A stretch of 64,000 bases of DNA, taken from Sipunculus nudus. Its lineage: Eukaryota > Annelida > Sipuncula > Golfingiida > Sipunculidae. Shown piece after piece: positions 12,601 to 27,600 of the stretch. Numbering within the stretch: position 1 is the stretch's first letter; every line of letters begins with the position of its first letter. The notes below the pieces were generated by a model that was not told the origin of the DNA, did not search any database, and saw only the letters and a list, made by a program, of their open reading frames with translations. The stretch lies in NCBI GenBank assembly GCA_026874595.1, contig CM049306.1:30865519-30929518 (forward strand), read 5' to 3'. A program made the translations under genes and the position numbers.

Positions 12601-15600
12601 GTTCATATATGCGCTGAACTTCATTCATTGCAGCTCAAAATATATTATGCAGCATGAGTTACCCAAAAGGTTTGGAAATTCTTCAAAAAGCATGTTGAAG
12701 AAAACATAAGCCACCTCTGAATTGCATTTGCCAATGATCCAAGGATTAACAATGCAATGACTTTTGGGACTGGACAGCACCCTCTCGAATTATCTCCGCC
12801 AACAAATGGTAGCATAGTAGAATAACAAGTTAAATAGTTCCTATATAAAACAGGTATCCATTATTACTATAGTTAATGGCCATGTCAAATGTGGTTACAA
12901 GAACCTTTAAAATCTTTCATTAACTTTAACTGATGGGCAGTCCATGGAGAAACAGCTTAAAGAATATAAATATATGGTTCATTTCAAAGTACTTAATGAT
13001 CTGTGAAACAAAGCTGTTCTATGTTTAAACCTTCAATAAGGTTAAATCACATTTCATAAGTTTTACTAAGAAGAGAGATCAATTCTGTTCAACCAATAAG
13101 TGCCAATTGGATTTAGGTGACATTTTATGATGAATCAGATACTCCAGAAGAAAACTAACACGCAGATGGGATCAAGGAATTCCTATGCAATTGAAAGACA
13201 GCTTTCAACTCTTTCAATTATTAATTTGTTTTTTAAATTTTTATGGTATTAATCAGTACCAAAATCAAATGTATTTCAGCCACAGTTATAAGTCATGATA
13301 TGAAAAGTATCTAGATATATGTCTTGTAAAGATATACAATCACAGACCAACTTCTTTGCCTGATTTTAAAATGGGCACTAATAGTATTAACAGAACAAGT
13401 TTATGGTAATGTTGTAAGGTCAGGGTATTTGCCTGTTGTTGACACTTGTCCATTGCTCAAAATTAATTTCTCATGTTGTTCCCTATTTATTTATTCTACA
13501 TAAACTGACTTTTTTCATGTTTATAGGCATACAGTAACTGTTTGTGATTGATTATACAAAGAGGCAGGCAACCAATTTATCTTAGTGAGTATGAAAGAAA
13601 ATCATTGATCATTGATCAATGTAACTGATTTATCAGCACAACACTAGTATCTACACAAAGGTGTTAAATATTTGTGCCTTGTAATGAGGTACAGACACAG
13701 TTCCCAAGCTTTGCCTTACGTGGTATCTAGATAAAGCTGGTCGACAGTGATGCCTCTTAACACAGGATAGCGCTCCATGGATTCATCAGCCCTGAAATCT
13801 CCTGTGTGGAGGTAAATACAGCCATCTGGCAGCTTGAATAGAAGTAGCACTGCACCAGGGCAGCTGAAATACACAACAAAAAATACATTTATAATTAAAT
13901 CAATATTCAGTTCACATGGAAAGCACAGTGCGATACAATGACACAACATTTTACTTTTTTTTTGTATGTTATTGTACCATCCCAAAGTCACCTGTGAGCT
14001 CTAAAATTTGACAGAGCTGTTTGCTCTATTGAAGCTCTTCATTGCGTACGTGTCCCAAATCTTCTTTAAACATTCACAATGGACACACCATTCACACAGA
14101 AAGATATATGACGTGACAAACAGAGGGAGAATTAAATTTTTCTCTTACTTTAAGAAATTTGCTATCATCCATTTTGGTAAAATTACTTTTTATTTTTTTG
14201 AAGGTCTGAAGTTAACTACATAATTAAGAATTGAATTGAGAATTTAATCCAACGTAAAGAATCAATATTTGAATTGATTTTAAATGCCCTTAAAATTCAA
14301 ATGGCCTATACATTACCACATGATAAGAATGATGTCATATTCTTTCTAAAATTTCAGATCACATATGCAAAGGACTAGGAAAACTGGTACCAGGTATTCC
14401 AAAAGTCAGAACATGTCCTTACGACTTAGGATTAAATCTCTAAGGACCGTTCTTTTTGCAATTTCACCATTTTGCCCTTTATGGTACAAGCTGAATCCAA
14501 AGAGAGGACTTGCTCCAAAGTCTAATGCTTTAACCACCCGCTATAGACATCCTACCATCATTTTTTTTCCTTGAGGTTACTGGATTGGGTGTGTCTGTGT
14601 ACATTCCACACATCACCTGTACATGGTAACTCACTGGTTGGCCTCAAGTAGTGTAACCTCTACTCCTTCCACCATGCTGGGGGTTTCCATGGGAAGGGGG
14701 TGGATATATTTGGCATTCATTCTTATCTTCTTCAGGACTAAATTAGCTGTGATCTGTAAAGAACACAGATATATAATACAGTGTACTGGTACAGACCTGG
14801 GTGCAGTCTTACAGTAAAGAACAATGCGCAATAAATAAATCTGTTAGATTTTCTTTCTCTAGATCCGCATATTGGTTTCTACTGGTGTTGAACACAGAAT
14901 TATCTCACTTATTAAGAGACTTACTATTGGTGAAATATTGGTAATATGAGGACTGGATATTTCTATGTTGTAAAATTATCATTTTGTATTCACATTACAA
15001 GAGCACTGCCTCTCACTTATTGCAGTTTTATGTTTATTTAAGTAAAATGTTAAAATTATACTTTTTACTAATAGCACCTACCTAAAGATATAACTGATAT
15101 TTTTATTAAAAGAACATTTTGGTTACAGCATGTTTAATTATTTTTTCAGGCTGAAAATCAAAAGTTAATTACTAGATTTACTCTGTTATCTGATAAAGCC
15201 CAGACCTTGCTGCAGTAGACAGGGTGACTAAACTTCTTGGTCAAGCCACCATAGTGGTCATAATGGAAGTGTGTCAAAAAGTAGGCATTGCATCCTGGGA
15301 TTGAACCATAGCGGAATGCATCGACGGTGAAAGAAGTACCTGTAAAAATATGGCAAATAAGCATGAATACAGACAAAAACAAAACTGTCTTTTGTTCAAG
15401 TAATAAATGCAAATCATATATAACAAAAAGATTGACCATTTCCATGGGTAATGAATTGCTCTTACCATGCACCATATCTACATGGGTCTGGTGAAGTTCC
15501 CTGCTTGACACACACAAAAAAACAAGCAATTTCATGTATTTTATGTCCCCCTCTTCTGCCTTTGTTATTTTAGGTTCCTGTGATCTTCATGCTTGCCTTC

Positions 15601-18600
15601 TGAATGTTTTAGTTTTTATTTTACCCCGAAGATGTCTCCACATGTAAAAGTGCCTGTGTTTTAGTTTTCATTGTCTTCTGAAGATGTCTCCACATGTCAT
15701 AATTTTAGTTGTGAAGCTAGCACAAAAGGGAAATTTTTTATTTGTTTTGGAGCTGGTGATAATAAATTTTCAGACAGACACTCCAAAACCAATCCCAGCC
15801 AAGGTATGCATGAGAACAATCATTGTACAAATTTGAATGAAATATTATAATATTTAGGGAAAGTTATAGCATAGAAAAAAAAATCCCGACGGACAGACAG
15901 ACAGACAAGAGGGACACACCCAAATCAATGTTCCCCTTAAGCGAGGGACCTTAAATTAGATAAACAAGGGACCTATGGGTCACTGTGCTCAGCTGACGTT
16001 AACCTTGAAGGTAAATATCTAAAATAATATCAAATGGAGATAAAGAGTAAGAGGAAGAGGTAATAAAGGCCATGGTTGGTTTATATGATTTGTTTGTATT
16101 GATGAGCAAGAAATTGTTGCAAAAAATATTTTGTGACCTGACCATGTGTTTCCTAATGTTGAAACTAAAGCATGTGAGCAGTTTGTGAACAAATGATCTG
16201 TACTATTACCATGATCATTAGTTGGTTTTTCGATTAACTGTTGACATTTCAGTAGTTTACACATTTGTTCAATTGAATCTATTTTTTTGTATAATATATA
16301 TTATTAAATATATATGTATTTTTTTAATGAAACGTATACAGTTGAAAAAGAGCTAATATACAACATAAAACAGGGCAAACAAAGCCTGATCTCAAATTCT
16401 GCTGAGGCAGGAAAATAATGAACAAATGTTTGTATTAAATCCTCATTTTTTTATCACATCAATTATTTTCTAATTTAAGTTTATATTTCTATACATTTCC
16501 AATTTAACATATATCTGAATATAAAAGTTGATTCATAATTCTCAATTGCATCATCATAAATCTCAATCTTGTCAGATAACACCACATCATGCATACAAAT
16601 GTTTATTTATTTTTTACCACAAAAATATATCTTTTTAAATTTGCAAAACAATAAATATCTAAAAATAATACTTGATTTAGATTTCACAATTTTTAATTGT
16701 GTCTTTATTTATCCATAATGTGCTTCATATATAATAATAATATAAGCATACTGATGGGTTCAATTATATTTGTTAAAATCATTTAAAAGAAAATTGATTT
16801 CTTTAAAAATGCTACATTACACAACATTGCATCTTCTTGATTACACCTTGAATTATTTTTTCAAGGAAAGTTTTTGCATATTGGAGTGGAAACAGCATTA
16901 CAATTAAGGAGATACAGTGAAAACAATAACAATTAGTGCATAACACTTGGTGGGTCGGGTTTGCGGGGGGGGGGGGGGGGGGGGTGATTGGGGTGGTGAT
17001 ATGAGAATAACTGTACACCTGTCACAGCAGGGGATCTCCCCCAGTGACTGTAACAAATCAGAAACCCTGGCATAGCTGACTTCCAGTGACCTGGAGTGGG
17101 ACCCTGCATCTGTAATCAAAGCAAGTGACTACAGGAAAAAAATCAATAACTAGCTTAATTTTCAAGCTTTTATTTTCAAATTTCAGATTTAGACAAACTA
17201 AATATTTATGTTTACATGCTGTGAAAATTAAATCAATGGTGCTTACAGGAAAAAAACGTGCCATGGTCAAAATTGGGCAAAATTTAAGGTACTGATTTTT
17301 TTTTTATGCTAATAACTTAAAAAATTTACAAAATTCAGATCTAATTTTTGGTAAACAATTGAATCTTAATTAAACATAGTTATATACTTGAGAAAATAGA
17401 CTCTAGTTTCAATATTTTTCATGTTAAGTGAGTTATTATTTTTCCTGATTTTTTACAAAGTCCATTATGTTTGGGCCCATAACTTAAAGAATTTATACTT
17501 TACAGACTTAATTTCTGGCATGTACATAGGAACTATATAGAGGAATATTTATGGTAAATATGAGGAAAATCAGATGAGTGGTTTTGATAATAGGCAGTCC
17601 TGAAGTGTGAAAATAGGATTTTAATAAAAAATTGAGGTTTTTCCTTAATTTCTCAAAGGAACAAAGTCGCAAAGACCCAGTTTTCGGCTTGGTAGGAGAT
17701 CTTGGGGACATCTAACATTATGCTGAATTTTGGATTCCTAGGTCTTACGGTTTCAAAACGTGCCACATCTACGGACGGACGGACGGACGGACGGACGGAC
17801 GGACGGACGGACAGACGGACGGACGACGGACAATGGACCACGACTATAGCTCAGATGACTTATAGTCAGCTGAGCTAAAAAGGATGAAAATTAATTGGTT
17901 CTCCATGTTTCTCTCATAATCCCTATCCACTATATACCTGCTTATATTAAAAAAAAAAAATCCAAAATATTTGACAATAATGTAATCACATCTCTGAAAT
18001 CTTAATTTTTGTGAAGCCATTGATTGAAACTAGAATGTGGGATATAAAACGATATTTCAGTCTTAAAAAAGTGGAAAGTGTGCTCATATGAACTCTGAGC
18101 AGAACCCACCTGGCATCTTCTTGTAGAAAGGACACTGTCTGTTATATTGCTGTGTGGATCCTCCTCCCTGGCTTTCACCAGTTTGCACCTGTTGACCCCT
18201 CCTATTATTTGGCATTGAGGTTTTACTTGTTCCCTGTCTTGTTAAGGACCATGGTCCACTGGTTGCCGAACGTCCTGTTCTGCTTGGCTGACTACCAGAT
18301 GGTGCCAGGGTCTTTGACGGCTGTGCACTGCCAAGTGCCGTCTTTTTAGTTCTTGATGCGCATGAGAAAAATGATAACAGAGAAGTCTGTTTAGTCCCTA
18401 CCTGAGCACTGTTGCTCTGTATTTGAGACCCACTACCTGAATTCTTGTTGTCTATGTTATTTACATGTACCGTTGACTGAGAGGAATTGATACAGCTATC
18501 ATTCAGTGTGCCATTTTTGCTACAGTCATTAATTGTTGCTAGCTGTGTATTCAGCCCTGCCTGACTTTCAAGCTCTTCATCTAGACACAGGAGTTCATTG

Positions 18601-21600
18601 AGATCATCAGCTGTTAATGTGTCTCCATTAACAAAATCAGCAGAGCCACCAGTCACTTTAACATTATTCACATCACTTTCTGGGAAATCAGTCTCTTCCA
18701 GATCCTCATCACATTCAGACATCACTTCATCCTGACATTCCCCGCAGGTATCATCATTATCTTTATTATCACTATCCGGCTGAAGTCCACTGGAAGACAC
18801 TGTGCTAGCCAAGCTCCCACCATCACTCAAGCTGGTGACGTTACTTGATGTACAATCAGACCCATTTTGCTTGATTTGTGATGACTCACTAGTCCTGTCA
18901 TTATCACATATAGTAAATATATCTGCATCACTTCCATCTTCCATGCTGTCATCCAGATCATCTGGTGATGATTGGCTTTGCACTGTTAGATTTTCAGGTT
19001 TCATTTTTCCATGTGTATTATTTAAACCTCCAGCAGTCACTGTCAGACTTTCCTCTGCCTTCCATTCTTTAGCTGAAATTATCATTTCATCTACATTGCT
19101 ATCAAATAAATTTCTTCTCAGGTTAGTTCTTGCACCAAGTACAGAGGAAACATACCCACTTTCACTTTTATCCCGTGAAGAAGATGATGCACAGATTTTA
19201 AGGTTATTGGTTCTGGATGGTGACGGTGATTTATTATTAGGACAGGAACCTGAAGCTGATTCTGTTGTGCGAGTTCCCGGCTGGTTTGACACAGGTTCAC
19301 ATTTATCTGATGTTTTATTATTGAAAGCTTCTGCATCATCTGGAGATGCTGTACAGTTGTCTTGGTGTTCTTTATCTGAAATGATATTACAAAACAAAAG
19401 CTAGCATACAGTGCATGATATCTACACAAAACACTGCATCAGCATTACAGTTAGACATCCATGCAGCAACTGCTTAAAATCAAAATGTTAATTAAATAGA
19501 TTGCTTCATGTTTTCTCAACTTAATATATCCACGTTCTAAGGACTCTAAGTTTAAGGACTCCCTACACAATGCTGTCCCCCCACCACAGAACTTAAGGGT
19601 GTACAATCACCAGTGGTCAATCTGCCTTTGCTGTCTTGATTTTAATAATTAGGGACACTATTCATATTGTAGTCCTGAAGCGATCTGATCCATTTCATAG
19701 AAGACCATATAACCTATACAGGAGCCAAAATATTGGAGCAGCATAAGGGAATTTCAAGATTCCAAAAGGGAGGCAATTTGTGTTGAAGTTGTAGTTTATG
19801 TAAATGTGAATCATTTCAAAAATTATTTTACAGAATTGTCATATCATTATATAATTTTGTAAGTCCCTTCATACAATGATTTGGTTATAGTGAAATTTAA
19901 GTGGCCATTTTTCAGCATGTTCAGTTTTTTCACAGTTGACTTGTTTGTTCGAGGTAGTCAACATATTCAGTGTCAGCTACAAGAACAAACTTTGATCCTT
20001 TTGGTCCTACAGCCAGACTAGACCCAAAAACCTGAACTACCAAAAAGGACGTTTATCCCTAGGTTCCTGAAAGCCATGCCAGAAAAATTATGTTATTTTA
20101 CAATGCAGACATAATTATTCATAGGATCATACTAAGATCATTCTGGCACAGAATTCTCTAAGGTACAGGGTTGGCCGGTAAGAGCCACCCCTGGCTTTCA
20201 CTGCTGGCTTTAGCTGGCTGGGCAATACTTCAAAAGTGGCCAATACTGGCTATTACTGGCTTATACTCCTAAATTGAATAACAAGGCCTACAGGCCTAAT
20301 GCGAACCTGTGCAAAGTTTAGGAGTATGAATGGAGGTTTATTTTTAAAATTTAATATTGATCCTCCTAAGTCCTGCATATCTACCTTAGTCATTATGATT
20401 TCAGCAAAATGGACGTTTCTGACCTGCAAGTTTCGGACTAGGACATTTTAAAACCAGAATATGGGTAGTCGAAAAGCCACTATGTGTATCCGCAGAAATC
20501 TGAGTGGGACAGGTGAAGTGAGGCATGGATTAAGTGGCAAGGGGAATACAGCCTGGTGTGTTGCATATTAGCATGGATGTCTGCAGCTTAAACGTGAATG
20601 TAGGTGGTGCCACCTGTCATAAAATCGAGAAAATTGTCCAGGATGTATAAACCTGCAAAATTTCAGGTGGATAAGTCAAACCACTGCCGAGATATGAGTG
20701 ATTTTATCCCAAGGCAGATCAACAGATGGATGCTGTGCATAAGTGGTTGCAGGTGGCGCCACCAGTTTTGCCTATGATAAGGAGCTATGTGAGATCTATA
20801 CACATGCAAAATTTTGGCCCTATCGGTCAAACGGTTCCCGAGATATGAGCTTGGATGTCTGCAGAGTAAATGTGAATGTAGGTGGTGACACCTGTCATAA
20901 AATCGAGAAAGCTGTCAAGGATGTAAAATACCTGCAAAATTTCAGGTGGATAAGTCAAACCACTGCTGAGATATGAGTGATTTTAACCTAAGGCCGATGA
21001 ACAGATGGATGTTGTGCATAAATGGTTGCAGGTGGCACCACCAGTTTTGCCTATGATAAGGAGCTATGTGAGATCTATACACATGCAAAATTTTGGCCTA
21101 ATCAGTCAAATGGTTCCCGAGATATGAGCTTGGATGTCTGCAGAGTAAATGTGAATGTAGGTGTCGCCACCTGTCATAATATTGAGAAACCTGTCCATGA
21201 TGTATAAACCTGCAAAATTTCAGGTGGATAAGTCAAACCACTGCTGAGATATGAGTGATTTTAACCTAAGGCAGATGAACAGATGGATGTTGTGCATAAA
21301 TGGTTGCAGGTGGCACCACCAGTTTTGCCTATGATGAAGAGCTATGTGAGATCTATACACATGCAAAATTTTGGCCTAATCAGTCAAATGGTTCCCGAGA
21401 TATGAGCTTGGATGTCTGCAGAGTAAATGTGAATGTAGGTGTCGCCACCTGTCATAATATCGAGAAACCTGTCCATTATGTATATACCTGCAAAATTTCA
21501 GGTGGATAAGTCAAACCACTGCTGAGATATGAGTGATTTTAACCTAAGGCAGATGAACAGATGGATGTTGTGCATAAATGGTTGCAGGTGGCACCACCAG

Positions 21601-24600
21601 TTTTGCCTATGATGAAGAGCTATGTGAGATCTATACACATGCAAAATTTTGGCCTAATCAGTCAAATGGTTCCCGAGATATGAGCTTGGATGTCTGCAGA
21701 GTAAATGTGAATGTAGGTGTCGCCACCTGTCATAATATCCAGAAACCTGTCCATGATGTATAAACCTGCAAAATTTCAGGTGGATAAGTCAAACCACTGC
21801 TGAGATATGAGTGATTTTAACCTAAGGCAGATGAACAGATGGATGTTGTGCATGAATGGTTGCAGGTGGCACCACAAGTTTTGCCTATGATGAAGAGCTA
21901 TGTGAGATCTATACACATGCAAAATTTTGGCCTAATCAGTCAAATGGTTCCGGAGATATGAGCTTGGATGTCTGCAGAGTAAATGTGAATGTAGGTGGCG
22001 CCACCTGTAATAATATTGAGAAACCTGTCCATGATGTATAAACCTGCAAAATTTCAGGTGGATAAGTCAAACCACTGTTGAGATATGAGTGATTTTAACC
22101 TAAGGCAGATGAACAGATGGATGTTGTGCATGAATGGTTGCAGGTGGCACCACAAGTTTTGCCTATGATGAAGAGCTATGTGAGATCTATACACATGCAA
22201 AATTTTGGTCTAATCAGTCAAATGGTTCTCGAGATATGAGCTTGGATGTCTGCAGAGTAAATGTGAATGTAGGTGGCGCCACCGGTCATAATGTCGAGAA
22301 ACCTGTCCATGATGGATAAACCTGCAAAATTTCAGGTGGATAAGTCAAACCACTGCTGAGATATCAGCGATTTTATCCCAAGGTAGACGAACAGATGGAC
22401 GCTGTGCATAAGTGGTTGCAGATGGCGCCACCAGTTTTGCCTATGATGAAGAGCTATGTGAGTTCTATACACAAGTGAAATTTTGGCCCAATTGGTCAAA
22501 CGGTTCCCGAGATATGAGCTTGGATTTCTGCAGTGTAAATGTGAATGTAGGTGGCGACACCTGTCATAAAATCGAGAAAGCTGTCAAGGATGTATAAACC
22601 TGCAAAATTTCAGGTGGATAGGTCAAACCACTGCTGAGATATGAGTGATTTTAACCTAAGGCAGATGAACAGATGGACGCTGTGCATAAATGGTTGCAGG
22701 TGGCACCACCAGTTTTGCCTATGATGAAGAGCTATGTGAGATCTAGACACATGCAAAATTTTGAGATGCAAAGATATGAGCTTGAATGTCTGCAGAGTAA
22801 ATGTGAATGTAGGTGGCGACACCTGTCATAAAACAAGGGACCCATGGGTCACGGCGCTCAGCTGATTGTGATTGGACTATAAATGTTTCTCCACTGTGAT
22901 ACTATATCGAGTCGATAAAGCTTATGAATATCATGGACATGTTGGGCTATTATAAAGGAATGTAATGTAATATGTGAGTAAATGATAAATGAAATTACCT
23001 GACTGATGGATTAATAGAGTCAAATAAAGTGGTTTATTTTTTGTTTATTTAGGAGGGGTTGAAAATTGTGATATATTTGAGCAAATATGAATGCAATGAC
23101 AGCAGTAATAAGCTGTAGTAGAATGATGATAAGGCTATTTGTTGAAGGATCTAAAGTGTATGGTAGTCTGCAAGCGTTCAATTTGACAGATATGATGTTA
23201 TGATTAACTATGCTGATGAAGTGATTTATGAATATGTGACTGTATGACACAATATCTCTTTAGTCTTGACAAGGTACATTATTGTGATGCCCACTATGTC
23301 TACATATTACACAATATTGACATAATTTCTGGCATGTACATAGTACCTATGGACGAATAGTTTTACAAAATATTAAAGTATGAATATATCTGATTCATCT
23401 TGTTCTTGCTTACTGAGGCTGACTTTGGGATGGGGTTCGGAGAAGGGAAAAGTGAGGGCAGCACGAAGGTAGATGTAGAAATATTCTATTGTAATGTTTT
23501 TCATTTATATAAGAATATGAAAAGCTAAGAGGAAAGGGACCCTCCTACTTGGTTATAGTAAAGTTCTAAATATATGATTGCAAACTAATACTCTGACAAG
23601 ACTGTCATGAAGAAAAACAGTAAAAGTTTTGAGATACTGTGTTGCATATGAAAATTTACAGATGGACAGGCAAGTGGACAGAATGGACTAATACCTTTAT
23701 TTCACTTTCAAGAGAATAATGCATTTAAGTTTATATATAATCCTATTTTTTAAGCAGATCCACTTTTTCCATTAAGAAGTTTTTATCTGAATCATTTTTT
23801 TATTTACAGGTTTATAAATTTTTAATTAAAAAACCTGAAAATATAAGTTAAAATATTAGAATTGTTGCAAAAGTTGCAACCATAATATATACAGAGTAAA
23901 AAACATTGGGTCATATTAAGCATACACATTTTTTTTATTATTTTTAATTACAAATGTTTAAACTGATTTTAAGAGAAAATAATGCCACAACATGGCATCT
24001 ACAAGAATATTCCTTGAATCACTATTAAAAACTTTTGCACATTGGAGTTTTCAGGACATGCTTAATTTTATTCACCAAAATAAAATAAAAGATTCAGTAA
24101 ATTTGATAAAATAAAACATCTTTTCAAATAAAGTATACACACTGTTGGTTGAATGAGGGACAAACAATATCATTGTGCTAATTACTATCCGAGTTTAAAT
24201 TAATTACTGGAATTAATAGTCAATTTCACACCTGGTGAAGTTTTTACTCTTCTGAAGTAAGGAATTACTTATCTCATGAACATCCACACTTTCACAGCAA
24301 TACACCACTTTGTGGACACAATTAAATGTACTCTTTAATCATTGTAACCCTGGTGGTTCAATGCAAAATCTAAAATGTAGCATGTCCAAGAATAAAATAA
24401 AATACAGAAAAATTATAACATTCATCTAGTTTATGCACCAGCTGGGGGGGGGGGGATGAGTGCAGGGCAGAGGGGAAGCCTGCTAGTAGTGGCCAAGCTG
24501 GGCCAAGGTAAGCTGCCTGGGGTGGGTTACATAATGCAAGTGAAGGCTGTACTACTAGGTGGGCTAGATGTAAACAACACTTGACATGGTGTATGAAAAC

Positions 24601-27600
24601 ATGAATAAAAGCTATTCATTCCAATCAATTTCTTTTGAAAGTTCAGATTTTAAAAGATTAAATCCTTATGCATATATGCTGGGAAAATTAAATCAACAGT
24701 GCCAAAGTTGGACAAAATTAAAGGTATTGATTTTTTATTTATGCTAATAACTTGAAAAATTTGCAAAATTCAGATCTAATTTTAGGTAAACAATTGAATC
24801 TTGATTAAATAAAGTTATATTCCTGAAAAAAAGTCTCTAGGTTCAGCAATTCTCATGTTAGGTGAGTAAATATATTTCCTGATTTTTTTTAAAATTGCAT
24901 TATGTTTTGGCCCATAACTTCAAAATAATACCCAATACTGACCTAATTTCTGGTATGTTCATAGAAAATGTACAAAAGAATGTGAATACTAAATATGATC
25001 AAAAACAGATCAGTGGTTTTGATATTAGGCAGCCTTGAAGTGTAACAATGGCTTTTTTTTATGGAAAACGGAGTTTTTTTCCTTAATATCTCGAAGGAAC
25101 AAAGTCCTAATGACCCAATTTTTGGTATGGTAGGAGATTTTGGGGACATCTAAAATTATGTCAACAGCCTGGGGAGCATAGAGATGTGCACTGAATGACC
25201 TACAGTCATCAAAGTGGACTGCTTGACAATGTAAGGGAATACAACAAGAGCCTCCAAAAAAATTCAATAACTAGCCTAATTTTGCAGCTTTTATTTTCAA
25301 ATATCAGATTTTAACAGATTGAATCCTTATGTATACATGGTGTGAAAATTAAATCCACAGTACTTACAGGAAAAAAACGTGCCGTTGCCAAAGTTGGGCA
25401 AAATTTAAGATACCAATTTTATATTTTTGCCAATATTTAAAAAAATTTAACAGATTTTGATCTAATTTTTGGTATACAATTAAATTTTGATTAATTAAAG
25501 TTGTATTACTGGAAAAAAGTCCCTACCTTTAACACTTTTGGTCTTAAGTGACCAAATATCTTCCTGATTTTTTTACAAAGTCCATTATGTTTGGGCCCAT
25601 AACTTTTTTAAATTATATAATACTGACTTAATATCTGGCATGTACATAGGAACTATATAGAGGAATATTTATGGTAAATATGAAGAAAACCAGATGAGTG
25701 GTTTTGATATTAGGCAGTCCTGAAGTGTGAAAATAGATTTCCAATAAAAAATTGAGGTTTTTCCTTAATATTTCCAAGGAACAAAGTCCTATTGACCCAA
25801 TTTTTGGCATGGAAGGAGATTTTGGGGACATCTAACTGTATGCCGAAATTCAGATTCATAGGTCCAACGGTGTCGAAACGTGCCAGTCTTATGGAAGGAT
25901 ATCCAGAAGGACAGACAGACGGACGGACTGACGACGGACATTGGACCATGACTATAGCTCAGATGACTTAAAGTCAGCTGAGCTAATCAAGAAACGTGTC
26001 CAGGATGTATAAAACTGCAAAATTTCAGGTGGATAAGTCAAACCACTGCTGAGATATGAGTGATTTTATCCAAAGGCAGATGAACAGATGGACGCTGTGC
26101 ATAAGTGGTTACAGGTGGCACCACCAGTTTTGCCTATGATGAAGAGCCATGTGAGATCTAGACACATGCAAAATTTTGGCCCTATCGGTCAAACAGTTCC
26201 CGAGATATGAGCTTTGATGTCTGCAGAGTAAATGAAAATGTAGGTGGCGCCACCTGTCATAAAATCAAGAAAACTGTGCAGGATGTATAAACCTGCAAAA
26301 TTTCAGGTGGATAAGTCAAACTACTGCTGAGATATGAGTAATATTATCCCAAGGCAGATGAACAAATAGATGTGTATAAATGGTTGCAGGTGGCACCACC
26401 AGTTTTGTGTATGATGAAGAGCTATGTGAGATCTAGACACATGCAAAATTTTGGCCTAATCCGTCAAACTGTTCCCGAGATATGAGCTTGAATGTCTGCA
26501 GAGTAAATGTGAATGTAGGTGGCAACACCTGTCATAAAATCAAGAAACCTTCCAGGATGTATAAAACTGCAAAATTTCAGGTGGATAAGTCAAACCACTG
26601 CTAAGATATGAAAGATTTTATCCAAAGGCAGATGAACAGATGGACGCTGTGCATAAGGGGTTGCAGGTGGCACCACCAGTTTTCCCTATGATGAAAAGCC
26701 ATGTGAGATCTAGACACATGCAAAATTTTGGCCCTATCGGTCAAACGGTTCCCGAGATATGAGCTTGGATGTCTGCAGAGTAAATGTGAATGTAGGTGGT
26801 GCCACCTGTCATAAAATCGAGAAAGCTGTCCAGGATGTATAAACCTGCAAAATTTCAGGTGGATAAGTCAAACCACTGCTGAGATATGAGTAATATTATC
26901 CAAAGGCAGATTAACAATGGACGCTGTGCAAAAATGGTTGCAGGTGGCGCCACCATTTTTAGTGTATGTTATAAAGCTATCAAAGGGCTACATTTGTGCA
27001 AAATTTTTAGCCTGATCGGTCAAACGGTTTCCGAGATATGTGGGTTTGTGTGTGGAAACAGACGCACAAATGGACACTGGGCAGCAAGGAAAGGTCAGAT
27101 GTCAACCAAAAATGAAGGCACAGCAGTTCACATGTGACCTGATGATAAACCCGATTTGCTTAAAATGCAACCCAAGTTTTTCCAAACAGTTGAAAGATAT
27201 AGTTCCAATAATCTGGGAATTCTGCATCTAAACATTGTATCCAGACCTCACACATTGTCTAGACACCCCCCCCCCCCCCCCCCGAGCCAGGTCAGTTGCC
27301 ATGGTGATGTCTGGACCCCACCTGTTTGTACTGAGTGACCTCTTGACTTGGCTGCATGAAGTCAAATCTGTTTTCAAATACAGAAAGCCTTTTTTAATTG
27401 GCTACAATGCTTTTTTAAAACTGTATTTACCCAATATATTCTATAAAACTGGCAGAACCCTACCATAGAATAATTCTTGTAAAGTTTAAACCAATCAGCG
27501 GAACAGTTTCATCATAAATCAGTGTATAAGCTAGAAGAGTTTAAAATTACATTTTCGCTTGTAAAAAACACATCAATGTAGGTGGCGCCACCAATACCTC

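Noticed and set aside
12449-15205. Extra exons in DCLRE1A introns 4-6
   Set aside because: The joined protein already runs continuously through the family alignment with correct phases, leaving no gap for another exon.
18802-19404. A 200-codon plus-strand ORF
   Set aside because: It is antisense to DCLRE1A exon 3, which has consistent splice sites and family similarity.
20743-22597. Seven similar 61-77 codon ORFs ([21 protein letters not shown]...) read as a small protein family
   Set aside because: They recur because the 278-bp DNA unit repeats. The frame ends at varied stops, there is no splice or promoter context, and decayed copies elsewhere are not frame-preserving.
20743-22830. Regular repeats considered as a CRISPR array
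   Set aside because: Units are 278 bp with no short repeat-spacer alternation, and the genome is clearly animal with spliced genes.
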